From assembly GCF_049959315.1 (NCBI RefSeq), contig NZ_CP188201.1: a stretch of DNA of 64,000 bases; one strand, written 5' to 3'. How positions within the stretch are numbered: position 1 is the stretch's first letter; each line of letters starts with the position of its first letter. This document shows, piece after piece, positions 34,260 to 43,639 of the stretch. Made by a program: the position numbers and the translations under genes. The notes below the pieces were generated by a model. It did no database searches, had not been told where the DNA came from, and saw only the letters and a list, made by a program, of their open reading frames with translations. This DNA comes from Serratia proteamaculans_D (GTDB taxonomy: Bacteria; Pseudomonadota; Gammaproteobacteria; Enterobacterales; Enterobacteriaceae).

Positions 34260-35174
34260 CTAAGGCCCGACCTGCGCCAATCTGGCCGGCAGTTGCGCCA
34301 GCAATTGATCTACTGCCAGCCGAACTTTTAAGGGTTGATAAGCGGCATGGGGCCAGACGGCATTAACCGGAAAATCTACGCTGTGGTAGCCGCGCATTAG
34401 CGCCACCAATCGACCGTCGGCAAGTTGCTCGCGAACCAGCCAATAAGGCAACCAAACCACGCCGGCACCGCTGACGGCGGCATTGGCAATGGCCTGCATA
34501 TCGTCCATCATTATTCTTACCTGTGGCCTGATTTCCTGCAGGTGACCATTGGCGTCTCTGAGTTGCCATTTCTGCAAGATACCGGCCCGCAAGTACCCCA
34601 CCGCCTGATGCTGCCCAAGTTCAACTGCCGATTGCGGCTCTCCATAGTGTTGTAAATAAGCCGGAGACGCGCAAAAAGTCATGCCGTGCTGGCCTAGCTG
34701 GCGAGCAATCAGGCTGCTACTGTCCGGCAAGGCACCGATGCGAATAGCCAGATCGAAACCCTCATCAATCAGATCCACCGTTCGATCGCTAAACGACAGT
34801 TCCAATGTCAGTTGTGGATGCTGTTGCGCCAGTTCCGTCAGCAAAGGGGCAATGCACAGATGTCCGAACAGTACCGGCATCGACACCCGTAGCCGTCCGC
34901 TGGCCTGCACTTTACCGCTATCGAGCAAGCTTTCCGCATTGTTGATGGTTGCCAATGCTTGTCGACAGTGCTCGTAGAACAAAACCCCTTCATCCGTCAG
35001 GCTTTGGCTACGGGTCGTGCGCAGAAACAGCATCACCCCAAGCCGTTGCTCCAGCCGGGAAATGATTTTACTGATGGCGGAACGGGTCAGATGCAGCTTT
35101 TCCGCGGCGTTGGCAAAGCTGCCGGCTTCCGCCACGGCAACAAATACCGGTATCCCGTTGAGTTCGATTCTCAT
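34260..35174 (-). CDS. LysR-family transcriptional regulator
   Basis: 304-aa regulator. The N-terminal winged HTH is clear (FVAVAEAGSFANAAEKLHLTRSAISKIISRLEQRLGVMLFLRTTR, residues 11-56), followed by a periplasmic-binding-like effector domain. It is divergent from azoR with a palindrome between them, so it probably controls that gene. Confidence 0.92.
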   Translation of the reverse strand: MRIELNGIPVFVAVAEAGSFANAAEKLHLTRSAISKIISRLEQRLGVMLFLRTTRSQSLTDEGVLFYEHCRQALATINNAESLLDSGKVQASGRLRVSMPVLFGHLCIAPLLTELAQQHPQLTLELSFSDRTVDLIDEGFDLAIRIGALPDSSSLIARQLGQHGMTFCASPAYLQHYGEPQSAVELGQHQAVGYLRAGILQKWQLRDANGHLQEIRPQVRIMMDDMQAIANAAVSGAGVVWLPYWLVREQLADGRLVALMRGYHSVDFPVNAVWPHAAYQPLKVRLAVDQLLAQLPARLAQVGP

Positions 35175-35212
35175 CCTATCGCGTCCATTCTGGCACCAAT
35201 AATGTGAAACAT

Positions 35213-35230
35213 TATCACCACTGGTGAATA
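35213..35230. promoter_or_regulatory. Candidate LysR operator
   Basis: TATCACC-ACT-GGTGAATA contains a perfect dyad TCACC-ACT-GGTGA, centred in the lysR-azoR gap. It fits a T-N11-A LysR box. Confidence 0.5.
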
Positions 35231-35313
35231 TTAAGCAATGCTAGCATGGGTTATCTCGAATGCCCCGGCGGCAGAGTAGACGCCTGGGGATTTACCCTAA
35301 CAATCAGGAAAAT

Positions 35314-35916
35314 ATGATGAACAATATTCTGGTACTCAAATCCAGCATCATGGGCGACCAATCTCACACCAATGGTCTTATCGACAGCTTGTTGAGCGAA
35401 CGTAGCGCCAGAGGGATGAAGGACAATATCGTGGTGCGCGATTTGGTGGCGCTCAACCCGCCAGTGCTGGACGCTGAGTTATTCAGCGCGTTGCGCGGCG
35501 GTGAAATATCGAGCCAACGGATCAAGGAAGGGGTCGCGCTTTCAGACCAATTAATTACCGAACTCAAAACCAGCGATCTGGTGGTGATTGGCGCGCCTAT
35601 GTACAACCACAACGTGCCGACACATCTAAAGAACTGGTTTGATTTGGTGGCACGGGCGCGCGTGACATTCAATTACACCGCGACTTATCCGGTCGGTCTG
35701 GTGGAAGGCGTTCAAGCTCTGGTGATCAGTTCTCGCGGCGGTGTGCATGTCGGTCAAGAAACCGATGCGGTCACACCCTACCTGCGCTCCGTTTTAGGTT
35801 TGATGGGTATCAGTGAGGTGCAGTTCGTTTATGCCGAAGGCCTGGACATGAAACCGCATGGACGCGACAGCGGCCTGGCAGCGGCTCGTAAGCAAATCGT
35901 TGAACTGATCTCCTGA
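35314..35916 (+). CDS. FMN-dependent NADH-azoreductase (AzoR family)
   Basis: 200-aa flavodoxin-fold quinone/azo reductase. The FMN-phosphate loop is LKSSIMGDQSHTNGLIDSLL, with GAPMYNHNVPTHLKNWFDLVARA and SSRGGVH typical of AzoR. It probably reduces quinones by two electrons for electrophile protection. A paired ATG start (35314/35317) follows AGGA. Divergent from the LysR gene, which is the likely regulator. It is a paralogue or relative of E. coli AzoR, so no symbol is given. Confidence 0.9.
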   Translation: MMNNILVLKSSIMGDQSHTNGLIDSLLSERSARGMKDNIVVRDLVALNPPVLDAELFSALRGGEISSQRIKEGVALSDQLITELKTSDLVVIGAPMYNHNVPTHLKNWFDLVARARVTFNYTATYPVGLVEGVQALVISSRGGVHVGQETDAVTPYLRSVLGLMGISEVQFVYAEGLDMKPHGRDSGLAAARKQIVELIS

Positions 35917-35961
35917 AGCAAACAGTCGATAGATCCCGGCCTCAACCTCGGGGCCATTCCA

Positions 35962-36276
35962 TCACACCGCCATATTCATTACCTCTTGATAGGCGGAAAC
36001 CAGCTTATTACGCACCTGCACGCCCATCTGCAACGAGATTGATGATTTTTGCAGATCGACCATCACATCATTCAGGCTGATGCCCGGTACACCGATTTCA
36101 AAATTTTGCGCCTGCTTGCGAGCCGTCTGCTGGGTATCGCTGATCTTGCCGATCGCCGCTTTCAGCTCACTGGCAAAACTGACGCCTGGCGCACCAGCGT
36201 CTTGCCCGATCTGCCCAGCCTGAATCGCGGTGGCTTGCAACTGCTGCAATACCCCTTCAATACCCTGAATTGCCAT
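35962..36276 (-). CDS. fliE: FliE, MS-ring/rod junction protein
   Basis: 104-aa basal-body protein linking MS ring to proximal rod. The C-terminus (VPGISLNDVMVDLQKSSISLQMGVQVRNKLVSAYQEVMNMAV) is typical. ATG at 36276 with GGAG upstream is preferred over a longer frame from 36342. Divergent from fliF. Confidence 0.95.
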   Translation of the reverse strand: MAIQGIEGVLQQLQATAIQAGQIGQDAGAPGVSFASELKAAIGKISDTQQTARKQAQNFEIGVPGISLNDVMVDLQKSSISLQMGVQVRNKLVSAYQEVMNMAV

Positions 36277-36590
36277 GGTGACTCCAATAAAAACGCGGCG
36301 GCCGGACGCTATGGCGACAGGCACTACTTTGATGCTGCACACCCTAACACAGCGTTTTTATCCTAAAGCGGCTAATTAACTGCAAAAAACCCGGCTTATC
36401 GGGCCATCGAAATAGTGAGTAAGGGGAAATAATGGCATGCCCAGAAATGGGAGCGCCGCTATTTAGAAGAAATGTGTATCAGGGAGTCTGTTTTGTCACA
36501 CAACGCTAACCACATCGTTCATCAGCCTGGCAGGGAGCTACGCCGTGGCCCGAACCGGATCCTGAGCGTCATTGAAGGACACTGGCTAAA
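36277..36590. promoter_or_regulatory. fliE-fliF divergent promoter region
   Basis: 314 bp between the two divergent class 2 operons, expected to bind FlhDC. I could not pick out FlhDC boxes with confidence. A 25-codon frame from 36432 is not convincing. Confidence 0.5.
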
Positions 36591-38279
36591 ATGAGTGCTT
36601 CAATCTCCGCCACCGAAAGCCGCGATAATGGCCTGCAAGCCATGTGGAACCGTCTGCGCGCCAACCCGAAAATCCCACTGCTGATCGCCGGTTCCGCCGC
36701 CATCGCCATTGTGGTTGCGCTGCTGTTATGGGCAAAAAGTCCTGACTACCGGGTGCTGTACAGCAACATTAACGATCGCGACGGCGGTGCCATCGTCACC
36801 CAGCTGACGCAGATGAATATCCCCTACCGCTTTGCCGAGAACGGCGCGGCGCTGTTGATCCCGGCAGACAAAGTGCACGAAACCCGCCTGCGTCTGGCGC
36901 AGCTGGGCCTGCCGAAAGGCGGTGCCGTTGGCTTCGAACTGCTGGATCAGGAAAAATTCGGCATCAGCCAGTTCAGTGAGCAAATCAACTACCAGCGTGC
37001 GCTGGAAGGCGAATTGTCACGCACCATCGAATCACTGGGGCCGGTACAAAACGCCCGGGTGCATCTGGCACTGCCAAAACCTTCGCTGTTTGTGCGCGAG
37101 CAAAAATCCCCTTCCGCTTCGGTGACCCTGACGCTGCAACCCGGCCGCGCTTTGGATGACGGCCAGATCAACGCCATCGTTTATATGGTCTCGAGCAGCG
37201 TCGCCGGCCTGCCACCGGGTAACGTGACCGTGGTCGATCAATCCGGGCGCCTGCTGACCCAGTCTGACGGTGCCGGGCGCGATCTGAACGCCGCACAGCT
37301 CAAATACGCCAACGAAGTGGAAAGCCGCTACCAGCGCCGTATCGAAGCGATTTTGGCACCAATGGTTGGTAACGGTAATGCGCGCGCTCAGGTCACCGCG
37401 CAGATTGATTTTGCCACCCGCGAACAAACCGACGAAGAATACCAACCGAACCAGCTGCCGAATAAGGCCGCCGTCCGCTCCAAACAGATGAGTCAAAGCG
37501 ATCAGATTGGCGGGCCACTGGTCGGCGGCGTACCGGGTGCCTTGTCCAATCAGCCTACCGCACCGGCGACCGCGCCAATTGAAACCGCCAAACCGGCGGC
37601 CACCGGCAACAACGCCGCCACCCAGCCCAATGCCGCGACCACCCGCAGCGCAGCCTCGGGGCCGCAGAATTCTCGACTGGATGAAACCACCAACTACGAA
37701 GTCGATCGCACCATCCGCCATACCCAGCAAAAAGCCGGGACGGTACAGCGGTTGTCGGTGGCGGTGGTGGTTAACTATCGCGGTACCGATAAAGACGGCA
37801 AACCGCTGCCGATGAGTAAAGAGCAGTTGGCGCAGATCGAATCGCTGGTGCGTGAGTCCATGGGCTTCTCCAGCAGTCGCGGCGACACGCTCAACGTGGT
37901 CAACACGCCATTTACCGATAACGAAGTCACCGGCGGTGAGCTACCGTTCTGGCAAAGTCAGGCGTTTATCGATCGCTTGTTCGATGCAGGTCGTTATCTG
38001 CTGGTTCTGCTGGTCGGCTGGTTGCTGTGGCGCAAACTGGTACGTCCGCAGTTGCAAAACCGTCAGGCAGTACAAAAAGCCGCTATCGCCGCCGCCAATA
38101 CGCCAATGGCCAAACCGGCAGACAGCAATAAACAGAGTAATGAGGAGCTGGCGCAGCACCGCAAATCACAACAGCGCGTCAGTGCAGAAGTCCAGAGCCA
38201 GCGGATCCGCGATCTGGCTGATAAAGACCCACGCGTGGTCGCTCTGGTAATCCGCCAATGGATGAGCAACGAATTATGA
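36591..38279 (+). CDS. fliF: MS-ring protein FliF
   Basis: 562-aa inner-membrane ring protein. It has two membrane helices (about residues 26-46 and 457-477), periplasmic YscJ-like domains between them and a C-terminal FliG-binding tail (RIRDLADKDPRVVALVIRQWMSNEL). A P/A/T-rich linker lies near 310-355. First gene of fliFGHIJK, stop overlapping the fliG start. Confidence 0.97.
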   Translation: MSASISATESRDNGLQAMWNRLRANPKIPLLIAGSAAIAIVVALLLWAKSPDYRVLYSNINDRDGGAIVTQLTQMNIPYRFAENGAALLIPADKVHETRLRLAQLGLPKGGAVGFELLDQEKFGISQFSEQINYQRALEGELSRTIESLGPVQNARVHLALPKPSLFVREQKSPSASVTLTLQPGRALDDGQINAIVYMVSSSVAGLPPGNVTVVDQSGRLLTQSDGAGRDLNAAQLKYANEVESRYQRRIEAILAPMVGNGNARAQVTAQIDFATREQTDEEYQPNQLPNKAAVRSKQMSQSDQIGGPLVGGVPGALSNQPTAPATAPIETAKPAATGNNAATQPNAATTRSAASGPQNSRLDETTNYEVDRTIRHTQQKAGTVQRLSVAVVVNYRGTDKDGKPLPMSKEQLAQIESLVRESMGFSSSRGDTLNVVNTPFTDNEVTGGELPFWQSQAFIDRLFDAGRYLLVLLVGWLLWRKLVRPQLQNRQAVQKAAIAAANTPMAKPADSNKQSNEELAQHRKSQQRVSAEVQSQRIRDLADKDPRVVALVIRQWMSNEL

Positions 38280-39268
38280 GTCTGACCGGAACCGAAAAAA
38301 GCGCCATCCTGCTGATGACCTTGGGTGAAGATCGCGCCGCCGAGGTGTTCAAACACCTCTCCTCGCGTGAAGTCCAGCAGTTGAGCGGCACCATGGCCAG
38401 CATGAGCCAGGTATCGCACAAACAGCTGAATGAAATACTGCGCGAATTTGAAGATGACGCCGAACAATATGCGGCGCTGAGCGTCAACGCCAGTGATTAC
38501 CTGCGTTCGGTGCTGGTTAAAGCGCTGGGCGAAGAGCGTGCCGCCAGCCTGTTGGAGGATATTCTCGAATCCCGCGAGACCACCACCGGCATGGAAACGC
38601 TCAACTTTATGGAGCCGATGAGCGCCGCCGATCTGATCCGCGACGAACACCCGCAAATCATCGCTACCATTCTGGTCCACCTGAAGCGTGGCCAGGCGGC
38701 GGATATTTTGGCGCTGTTCGATGAACGCCTGCGCAACGACGTGATGCTGCGTATCGCCACCTTCGGCGGCGTGCAACCGGCAGCGCTGGCGGAACTGACC
38801 GAAGTGCTGAACAACCTGCTCGACGGCCAGAACCTCAAACGCAGCAAAATGGGCGGGGTACGCACCGCAGCCGAGATCATCAACCTGATGAAAACTCAGC
38901 AGGAAGAGGCGGTTATCGACGCCATGCGCGAATACGATGGCGAGCTGGCACAGAAGATCATCGACGAAATGTTCCTGTTCGAAAACCTGGTGGAAGTCGA
39001 CGACCGCAGCATCCAGCGCCTGTTGCAGGAAGTGGAAGGCGAATCCTTGCTGGTGGCGCTCAAAGGGGCGGAACAGCCGCTACGCGAGAAGTTCCTCAAG
39101 AATATGTCGCAACGCGCCGCCGATATTCTGCGCGACGACCTGGCCAACCGTGGCCCGGTGCGTATGTCGCAGGTCGAGAACGAACAGAAAGCCATCCTGC
39201 TGGTCGTCCGTCGTTTGGCGGAAAGCGGCGAAATGATTATCGGCGGTGGCGAGGACACCTATGTCTGA
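38276..39268 (+). CDS. fliG: Motor switch protein FliG
   Basis: 330-aa switch/torque protein. N-terminal FliF-binding, armadillo middle with E-H-P-Q (DEHPQIIATIL) and C-terminal torque domain (DLANRGPVRMSQVENEQKAI). ATGA overlap with fliF fixes the start at 38276. Confidence 0.97.
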   Translation: MSLTGTEKSAILLMTLGEDRAAEVFKHLSSREVQQLSGTMASMSQVSHKQLNEILREFEDDAEQYAALSVNASDYLRSVLVKALGEERAASLLEDILESRETTTGMETLNFMEPMSAADLIRDEHPQIIATILVHLKRGQAADILALFDERLRNDVMLRIATFGGVQPAALAELTEVLNNLLDGQNLKRSKMGGVRTAAEIINLMKTQQEEAVIDAMREYDGELAQKIIDEMFLFENLVEVDDRSIQRLLQEVEGESLLVALKGAEQPLREKFLKNMSQRAADILRDDLANRGPVRMSQVENEQKAILLVVRRLAESGEMIIGGGEDTYV

Positions 39269-39965
39269 TCGCATTAACACCCTGCCCTGGCAGCCCTGGT
39301 CGCTTAATGACCTGACCGAGCCCAAAGCGGTGGTCGAACCGCTGCCGTTACCGCCAGTGGAGTCTTTCGGCACACCACTGGACGACTCTGTCGTTCAGGA
39401 ACAGCAATTGGCCCAATTGCGCCTGCAGGCAGAGCAGCAAGGCCAGCAGCTGGGCTATGCCGACGGCCAGCAAAAGGGTTATGAAGCCGGGTTCCAGGCC
39501 GGCATGGAAGAAGGCCGTCAACAGGGCTTGCTGGAGGCGCAACAGCAACAGCAACCGCTGACCGCCCACTGGCAACAGCTGGTGACGGAATTCCAGCACA
39601 CGCTGGACGCGCTGGACAGCGTGATCGCCTCGCGCCTGATGCAATTGGCGTTGACCGCCGCCAAACAGGTGCTCGGTCAGCCGCCGGTGTGTGACGGCAC
39701 CGCCCTGCTGGCGCAGATACAGCAGTTGATCCAGCAGGAGCCGATGTTCAGCGGCAAGCCCCAGCTGCGCGTACATCCGGATGATTATCAGCGGATAGAG
39801 CAACAAATGGGCGCGACGCTCAGCCTGCACGGCTGGCGGCTGCTGGCCGATGGCCAACTACATCCTGGCGGTTGCAAGGTCAGTGCCGATGAAGGCGATC
39901 TCGACGCCAGTCTGGCAACCCGCTGGCACGAACTCTGCCGCCTGGCGGCTCCGGGAGAAGTGTAA
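39261..39965 (+). CDS. fliH: FliH, regulator of export ATPase
   Basis: 234-aa stator-like protein binding FliI. N-terminal WQPWSL motif contacts FlhA; GxxxG-rich coiled region GYADGQQKGYEAGFQAGMEEGRQQG (about residues 73-97) is typical. Start overlaps fliG by 8 nt; GAGGA precedes it. Confidence 0.94.
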   Translation: MSDRINTLPWQPWSLNDLTEPKAVVEPLPLPPVESFGTPLDDSVVQEQQLAQLRLQAEQQGQQLGYADGQQKGYEAGFQAGMEEGRQQGLLEAQQQQQPLTAHWQQLVTEFQHTLDALDSVIASRLMQLALTAAKQVLGQPPVCDGTALLAQIQQLIQQEPMFSGKPQLRVHPDDYQRIEQQMGATLSLHGWRLLADGQLHPGGCKVSADEGDLDASLATRWHELCRLAAPGEV

Positions 39966-41326
39966 TGACGCTTCGACTCGGCCGCTGGCTGACCTCACTG
40001 GATACGTTGGAAAAACGCATCACGCACGCGCCAAAGGTTCGTCGTTACGGCCGCCTGACGCGTGCTACCGGGCTGGTGCTGGAGGCCACCGGGCTGCAAC
40101 TGCCGATCGGCGCTACCTGCCTGATCGAACGTCACGACGGGGGTGAAGTACAGGAAGTCGAGAGCGAGGTGGTCGGTTTTAACGGCCAGCGACTGTTCCT
40201 GATGCCGCTGGAAGAAGTGGAAGGTATTGTGCCCGGCGCACGGGTTTATGCCCGCGTCTCGCCGGAAGGGCAAAGCGCCAGCAAACAGCTACCACTCGGC
40301 CCGGCATTGCTGGGTCGGGTGCTGGACGGCAGCGCCAAGCCGCTCGACGGCCTGCCCGCACCAGAAACCGGCTATCGTGCGCCGCTGATCACCGCCCCGT
40401 TCAATCCGTTGCAACGTACGCCGATCGAACAGGTCCTGGATGTCGGTGTCCGCACCATTAATGGTCTGTTAACCGTCGGCCGTGGCCAGCGCATGGGGCT
40501 GTTCGCCGGCTCCGGCGTCGGTAAAAGCGTGCTGTTGGGCATGATGGCGCGGTACACCCAGGCCGACGTGATTGTGGTCGGGCTGATAGGCGAACGTGGC
40601 CGCGAGGTCAAAGACTTTATCGAAAACATCCTCGGCCCCGAAGGCCGGGCACGCTCGGTAGTGATTGCCGCACCGGCAGACGTCTCGCCGCTGCTGCGCA
40701 TGCAGGGGGCAGCCTATGCCACGCGTATTGCCGAGGACTTCCGCGATCGCGGTCAGCACGTGCTGCTGATTATGGATTCGCTGACCCGTTATGCCATGGC
40801 GCAGCGTGAAATTGCCCTGGCCATCGGCGAGCCACCGGCCACCAAAGGCTACCCGCCGTCAGTGTTCGCCAAATTGCCTGCGCTGGTGGAACGCGCGGGC
40901 AACGGCATCAGCGGTGGCGGTTCAATTACCGCCTTCTATACCGTACTGACCGAAGGCGATGACCAGCAGGATCCGATTGCCGATTCGGCGCGTGCCATTC
41001 TCGACGGCCACGTGGTGCTGTCACGACGGCTGGCGGAGGCCGGTCACTACCCGGCAATCGACATTGAAGCCTCGATCAGCCGTGCCATGACGTCACTGAT
41101 CGATGAGGAACATTACCGCCGGGTGCGTAACTTCAAACAGATGCTGGCCAGCTATCAACGCAACCGAGATTTGATCAGCGTCGGTGCCTACGTCTCAGGC
41201 AGCGATCCTTTGCTGGACAAGGCGATGGCGCTGTACCCGCAGATGGAATCCTATCTGCAACAGGGCATTTTTGAACGCAGCGGTTATGACGACGCCTGCC
41301 AACAGTTACAGCAGTTGATCGTTTAA
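39965..41326 (+). CDS. fliI: Flagellar export ATPase FliI
   Basis: 453-aa F1-beta-like ATPase of the type III export apparatus. Walker A is A181-G-S-G-V-G-K-S188, Walker B VLLIMDSLTRYAMAQREIALA. It releases chaperones and unfolds substrates. One-nucleotide overlap with fliH (TAATG). Confidence 0.97.
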   Translation: MTLRLGRWLTSLDTLEKRITHAPKVRRYGRLTRATGLVLEATGLQLPIGATCLIERHDGGEVQEVESEVVGFNGQRLFLMPLEEVEGIVPGARVYARVSPEGQSASKQLPLGPALLGRVLDGSAKPLDGLPAPETGYRAPLITAPFNPLQRTPIEQVLDVGVRTINGLLTVGRGQRMGLFAGSGVGKSVLLGMMARYTQADVIVVGLIGERGREVKDFIENILGPEGRARSVVIAAPADVSPLLRMQGAAYATRIAEDFRDRGQHVLLIMDSLTRYAMAQREIALAIGEPPATKGYPPSVFAKLPALVERAGNGISGGGSITAFYTVLTEGDDQQDPIADSARAILDGHVVLSRRLAEAGHYPAIDIEASISRAMTSLIDEEHYRRVRNFKQMLASYQRNRDLISVGAYVSGSDPLLDKAMALYPQMESYLQQGIFERSGYDDACQQLQQLIV

Positions 41327-41348
41327 CGTCACCAAAGGCGAAAATCCG

Positions 41349-41795
41349 ATGAAACCACAGTCCCCCCTGATTACCCTGCGCGATTTGGCGCAGGACGCAG
41401 TAGAACAGGCGAAGCAGCAGTTGGGCCAGGTGCGCAAGGCACAGCAGGCGGCAGAGCAGCAGCTTTCCATGCTGCTCAATTATCAGGATGAGTACCGCCA
41501 GAAGCTGAATAATCAACTGAGCGGCGGCATGGAATCATCCAACTGGCAGAACTACCAGCAGTTTATCGGCACGCTGGAGCAGGCCATCACCCAGCATCGC
41601 CAGCAGCTGACGCAGTGGGAGCAAAAGGTCGAGAGCGCCGTGAAACACTGGCAGGACAAACAGCAACGGCTGAATGCCTTCGAAACCCTGCATACCCGCG
41701 CCCAAAGTGCGGAACTGCAGTTGGAGAATAAACGGGATCAAAAACTGATGGATGAGTTTGCTCAACGCAGTGCACAAAGGAATATCCACCCATGA
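41349..41795 (+). CDS. fliJ: FliJ, export ATPase stalk and chaperone escort
   Basis: 148-aa coiled-coil protein, gamma-subunit-like. Heptad-rich Q/E/A composition throughout. Four-nt overlap with fliK. Confidence 0.93.
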   Translation: MKPQSPLITLRDLAQDAVEQAKQQLGQVRKAQQAAEQQLSMLLNYQDEYRQKLNNQLSGGMESSNWQNYQQFIGTLEQAITQHRQQLTQWEQKVESAVKHWQDKQQRLNAFETLHTRAQSAELQLENKRDQKLMDEFAQRSAQRNIHP

Positions 41796-43012
41796 ACCTC
41801 AACCTATTGCCAGGTCTGTCGACCCCAGGCGACAGCGGATTACTGCCGGACGCACAGTTGCCGCTGGACGAATCCTCCCTTTCGTCCGCCTTTGCTCAAC
41901 TGCTCGGTGCGCGTGTACTGCCAGCCGATAAGGCTACAGGCAAATTGTCACCGATGGCGCTGAGCGCAGACGAAGACACCACGCCGCTGAGCCGCAACCA
42001 ACTCACCCAGCTACTGGCCACCTTCGGCGAACGTGATGGGCTTTTGGCACCCTCGCTATTAACCAGCGGTCAGCAGGCAGCCGCAGCGCCGGGTGAAGAG
42101 CCGCTGAAAGATAAAACTGCGGAAAATACCTCCCTGCGCCCCGCCGGTGAAATCGACGCGGCCACCTTACAGGCGCTGTTTGCCATGCTACCGATCTCCG
42201 TAACGCCGGTGATGCCGGCTACCGCGGCGGGCGTTGGGGAACTGAGCGTTGAAGGCGAACCGGGTGCGACACAACCTACGGCTGTGCTGAACGCCACGCT
42301 GGGCCGCCCCTCGGACGCCTCCGATAGCCCGATAACGGACATAAAGAAAAACCCGGCGACCCTGAGTAAAGATCCTCTCAGTATGGATAGCCGCACCGAT
42401 GCCCCACAACAGACTGCGGCAACCGATAAGCCGGATGCTACCGCGTTGAAATTCAGCGCCGATACGCCGGCACCGGTCAATCACCTGGTGGCACCGCCAG
42501 TCTCCAGCCCGACGGTGGCAGCCGCTCCTGCCTCTTCGCTGGTCACCGCCCCGCCGACGCCACAGCTAAATGCTCAGCTTGGCAGCCCCGAGTGGCAACA
42601 GGCGTTGAATCAGCAGGTGCTGATGTTCCATCGCAACGGCCAGCAAAGCGCAGAACTGCGCCTGCATCCGCAGGATCTGGGGGCATTGCAGATCACCCTC
42701 AAGCTCGATGACAGCCAGGCACAGTTGCACATTGCCTCCGCCCACGGTCAGGTACGTGCCGCCGTGGAAGCCGCCATGCCGCAACTGCGTCATGCGCTGG
42801 CAGAAAGTGGCATCAATCTGGGGCAAAGCAGCGTCGGCAGTGAGTCCATGCCACAGGGGCAACAGGCGCAACAACAAAATGCCGGACAACAGGGCCAACC
42901 GAGTTATCGCGATAGCCACGCAGGTAGTGAACCTGCCGCAGAAGCCCTTAGTGCCCCACAGGCATTGCAGGCGATGGCTCGGGCCGTCAGCGGCGTTGAT
43001 ATTTTCGCCTGA
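41792..43012 (+). CDS. fliK: FliK, hook-length ruler
   Basis: 406-aa export substrate. The conserved C-terminal switch domain is clear at about residues 260-350 (NQQVLMFHRNGQQSAELRLHPQDLGALQITLKLDDSQAQLHI). The Ala/Pro/Thr-rich N-terminal two thirds act as ruler. It stops hook growth and switches FlhB specificity. Last gene of fliFGHIJK. Confidence 0.94.
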   Translation: MNLNLLPGLSTPGDSGLLPDAQLPLDESSLSSAFAQLLGARVLPADKATGKLSPMALSADEDTTPLSRNQLTQLLATFGERDGLLAPSLLTSGQQAAAAPGEEPLKDKTAENTSLRPAGEIDAATLQALFAMLPISVTPVMPATAAGVGELSVEGEPGATQPTAVLNATLGRPSDASDSPITDIKKNPATLSKDPLSMDSRTDAPQQTAATDKPDATALKFSADTPAPVNHLVAPPVSSPTVAAAPASSLVTAPPTPQLNAQLGSPEWQQALNQQVLMFHRNGQQSAELRLHPQDLGALQITLKLDDSQAQLHIASAHGQVRAAVEAAMPQLRHALAESGINLGQSSVGSESMPQGQQAQQQNAGQQGQPSYRDSHAGSEPAAEALSAPQALQAMARAVSGVDIFA

Positions 43013-43148
43013 CTGACCGCAAACGCCCAAGCTGGCACGCTTTTCCCCGCCTATTCTGGCTATTGCACGCCGGAATAGACGGGATAATAGCGCTACATGT
43101 CATGCGTGCGGTTTTCATGTACGCAGAAAACAGGAATTTGGCTTAGCA

Positions 43149-43634
43149 ATGTCTCAGAACTCCCTTCCAACAGCCTCAAAAAAACGTCCGTTACTGGTGA
43201 TCCTGCTGGTGTTGATTACCCTGGTCGCCTGCGGCGCAGCCGGCTACAGCTGGTGGCAGCTCAAACAGCACCAGAGCGGCGCACAACCCGCAGACAAACC
43301 GCAACCGCCGGCCGCGCCGGTGTTTATGCCGCTGGACACCTTTACCGTCAATCTGATGACGCCGGATAACAACCCCGATCGCGTGTTGTATATCGGTCTG
43401 ACATTACGCTTGCCGGACGAGAACACCCGCCGCCAACTGAACGATTTTCTGCCGGAGGTACGCAGCCGTCTGCTGATGCTGCTGTCCCGTCAGGAAGCGG
43501 GTCAGTTGAGCAGTGAACAAGGGAAACAGCAATTGGTGGCGCAGATTAAGGACGTACTTAGCCCGCCGCTGGTTAAAGGACAACCGAAGCAGGTGGTCAG
43601 CGACGTGCTGTTCACCGCCTTCATACTGCGGTAA
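43149..43634 (+). CDS. fliL: FliL, stator-associated membrane protein
   Basis: 161-aa single-pass protein. One N-terminal helix (residues 14-36) then a periplasmic SPFH/stomatin-like domain. It surrounds MotAB stators. First gene of fliLMNOPQR, separated from fliK by 136 bp that should hold its promoter. Confidence 0.94.
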   Translation: MSQNSLPTASKKRPLLVILLVLITLVACGAAGYSWWQLKQHQSGAQPADKPQPPAAPVFMPLDTFTVNLMTPDNNPDRVLYIGLTLRLPDENTRRQLNDFLPEVRSRLLMLLSRQEAGQLSSEQGKQQLVAQIKDVLSPPLVKGQPKQVVSDVLFTAFILR

Positions 43635-43639
43635 TCACT

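Noticed and set aside
36432..36509. 25-codon frame in the fliE-fliF gap
   Set aside because: No ribosome site and no conserved character. It is more likely part of the promoter region.
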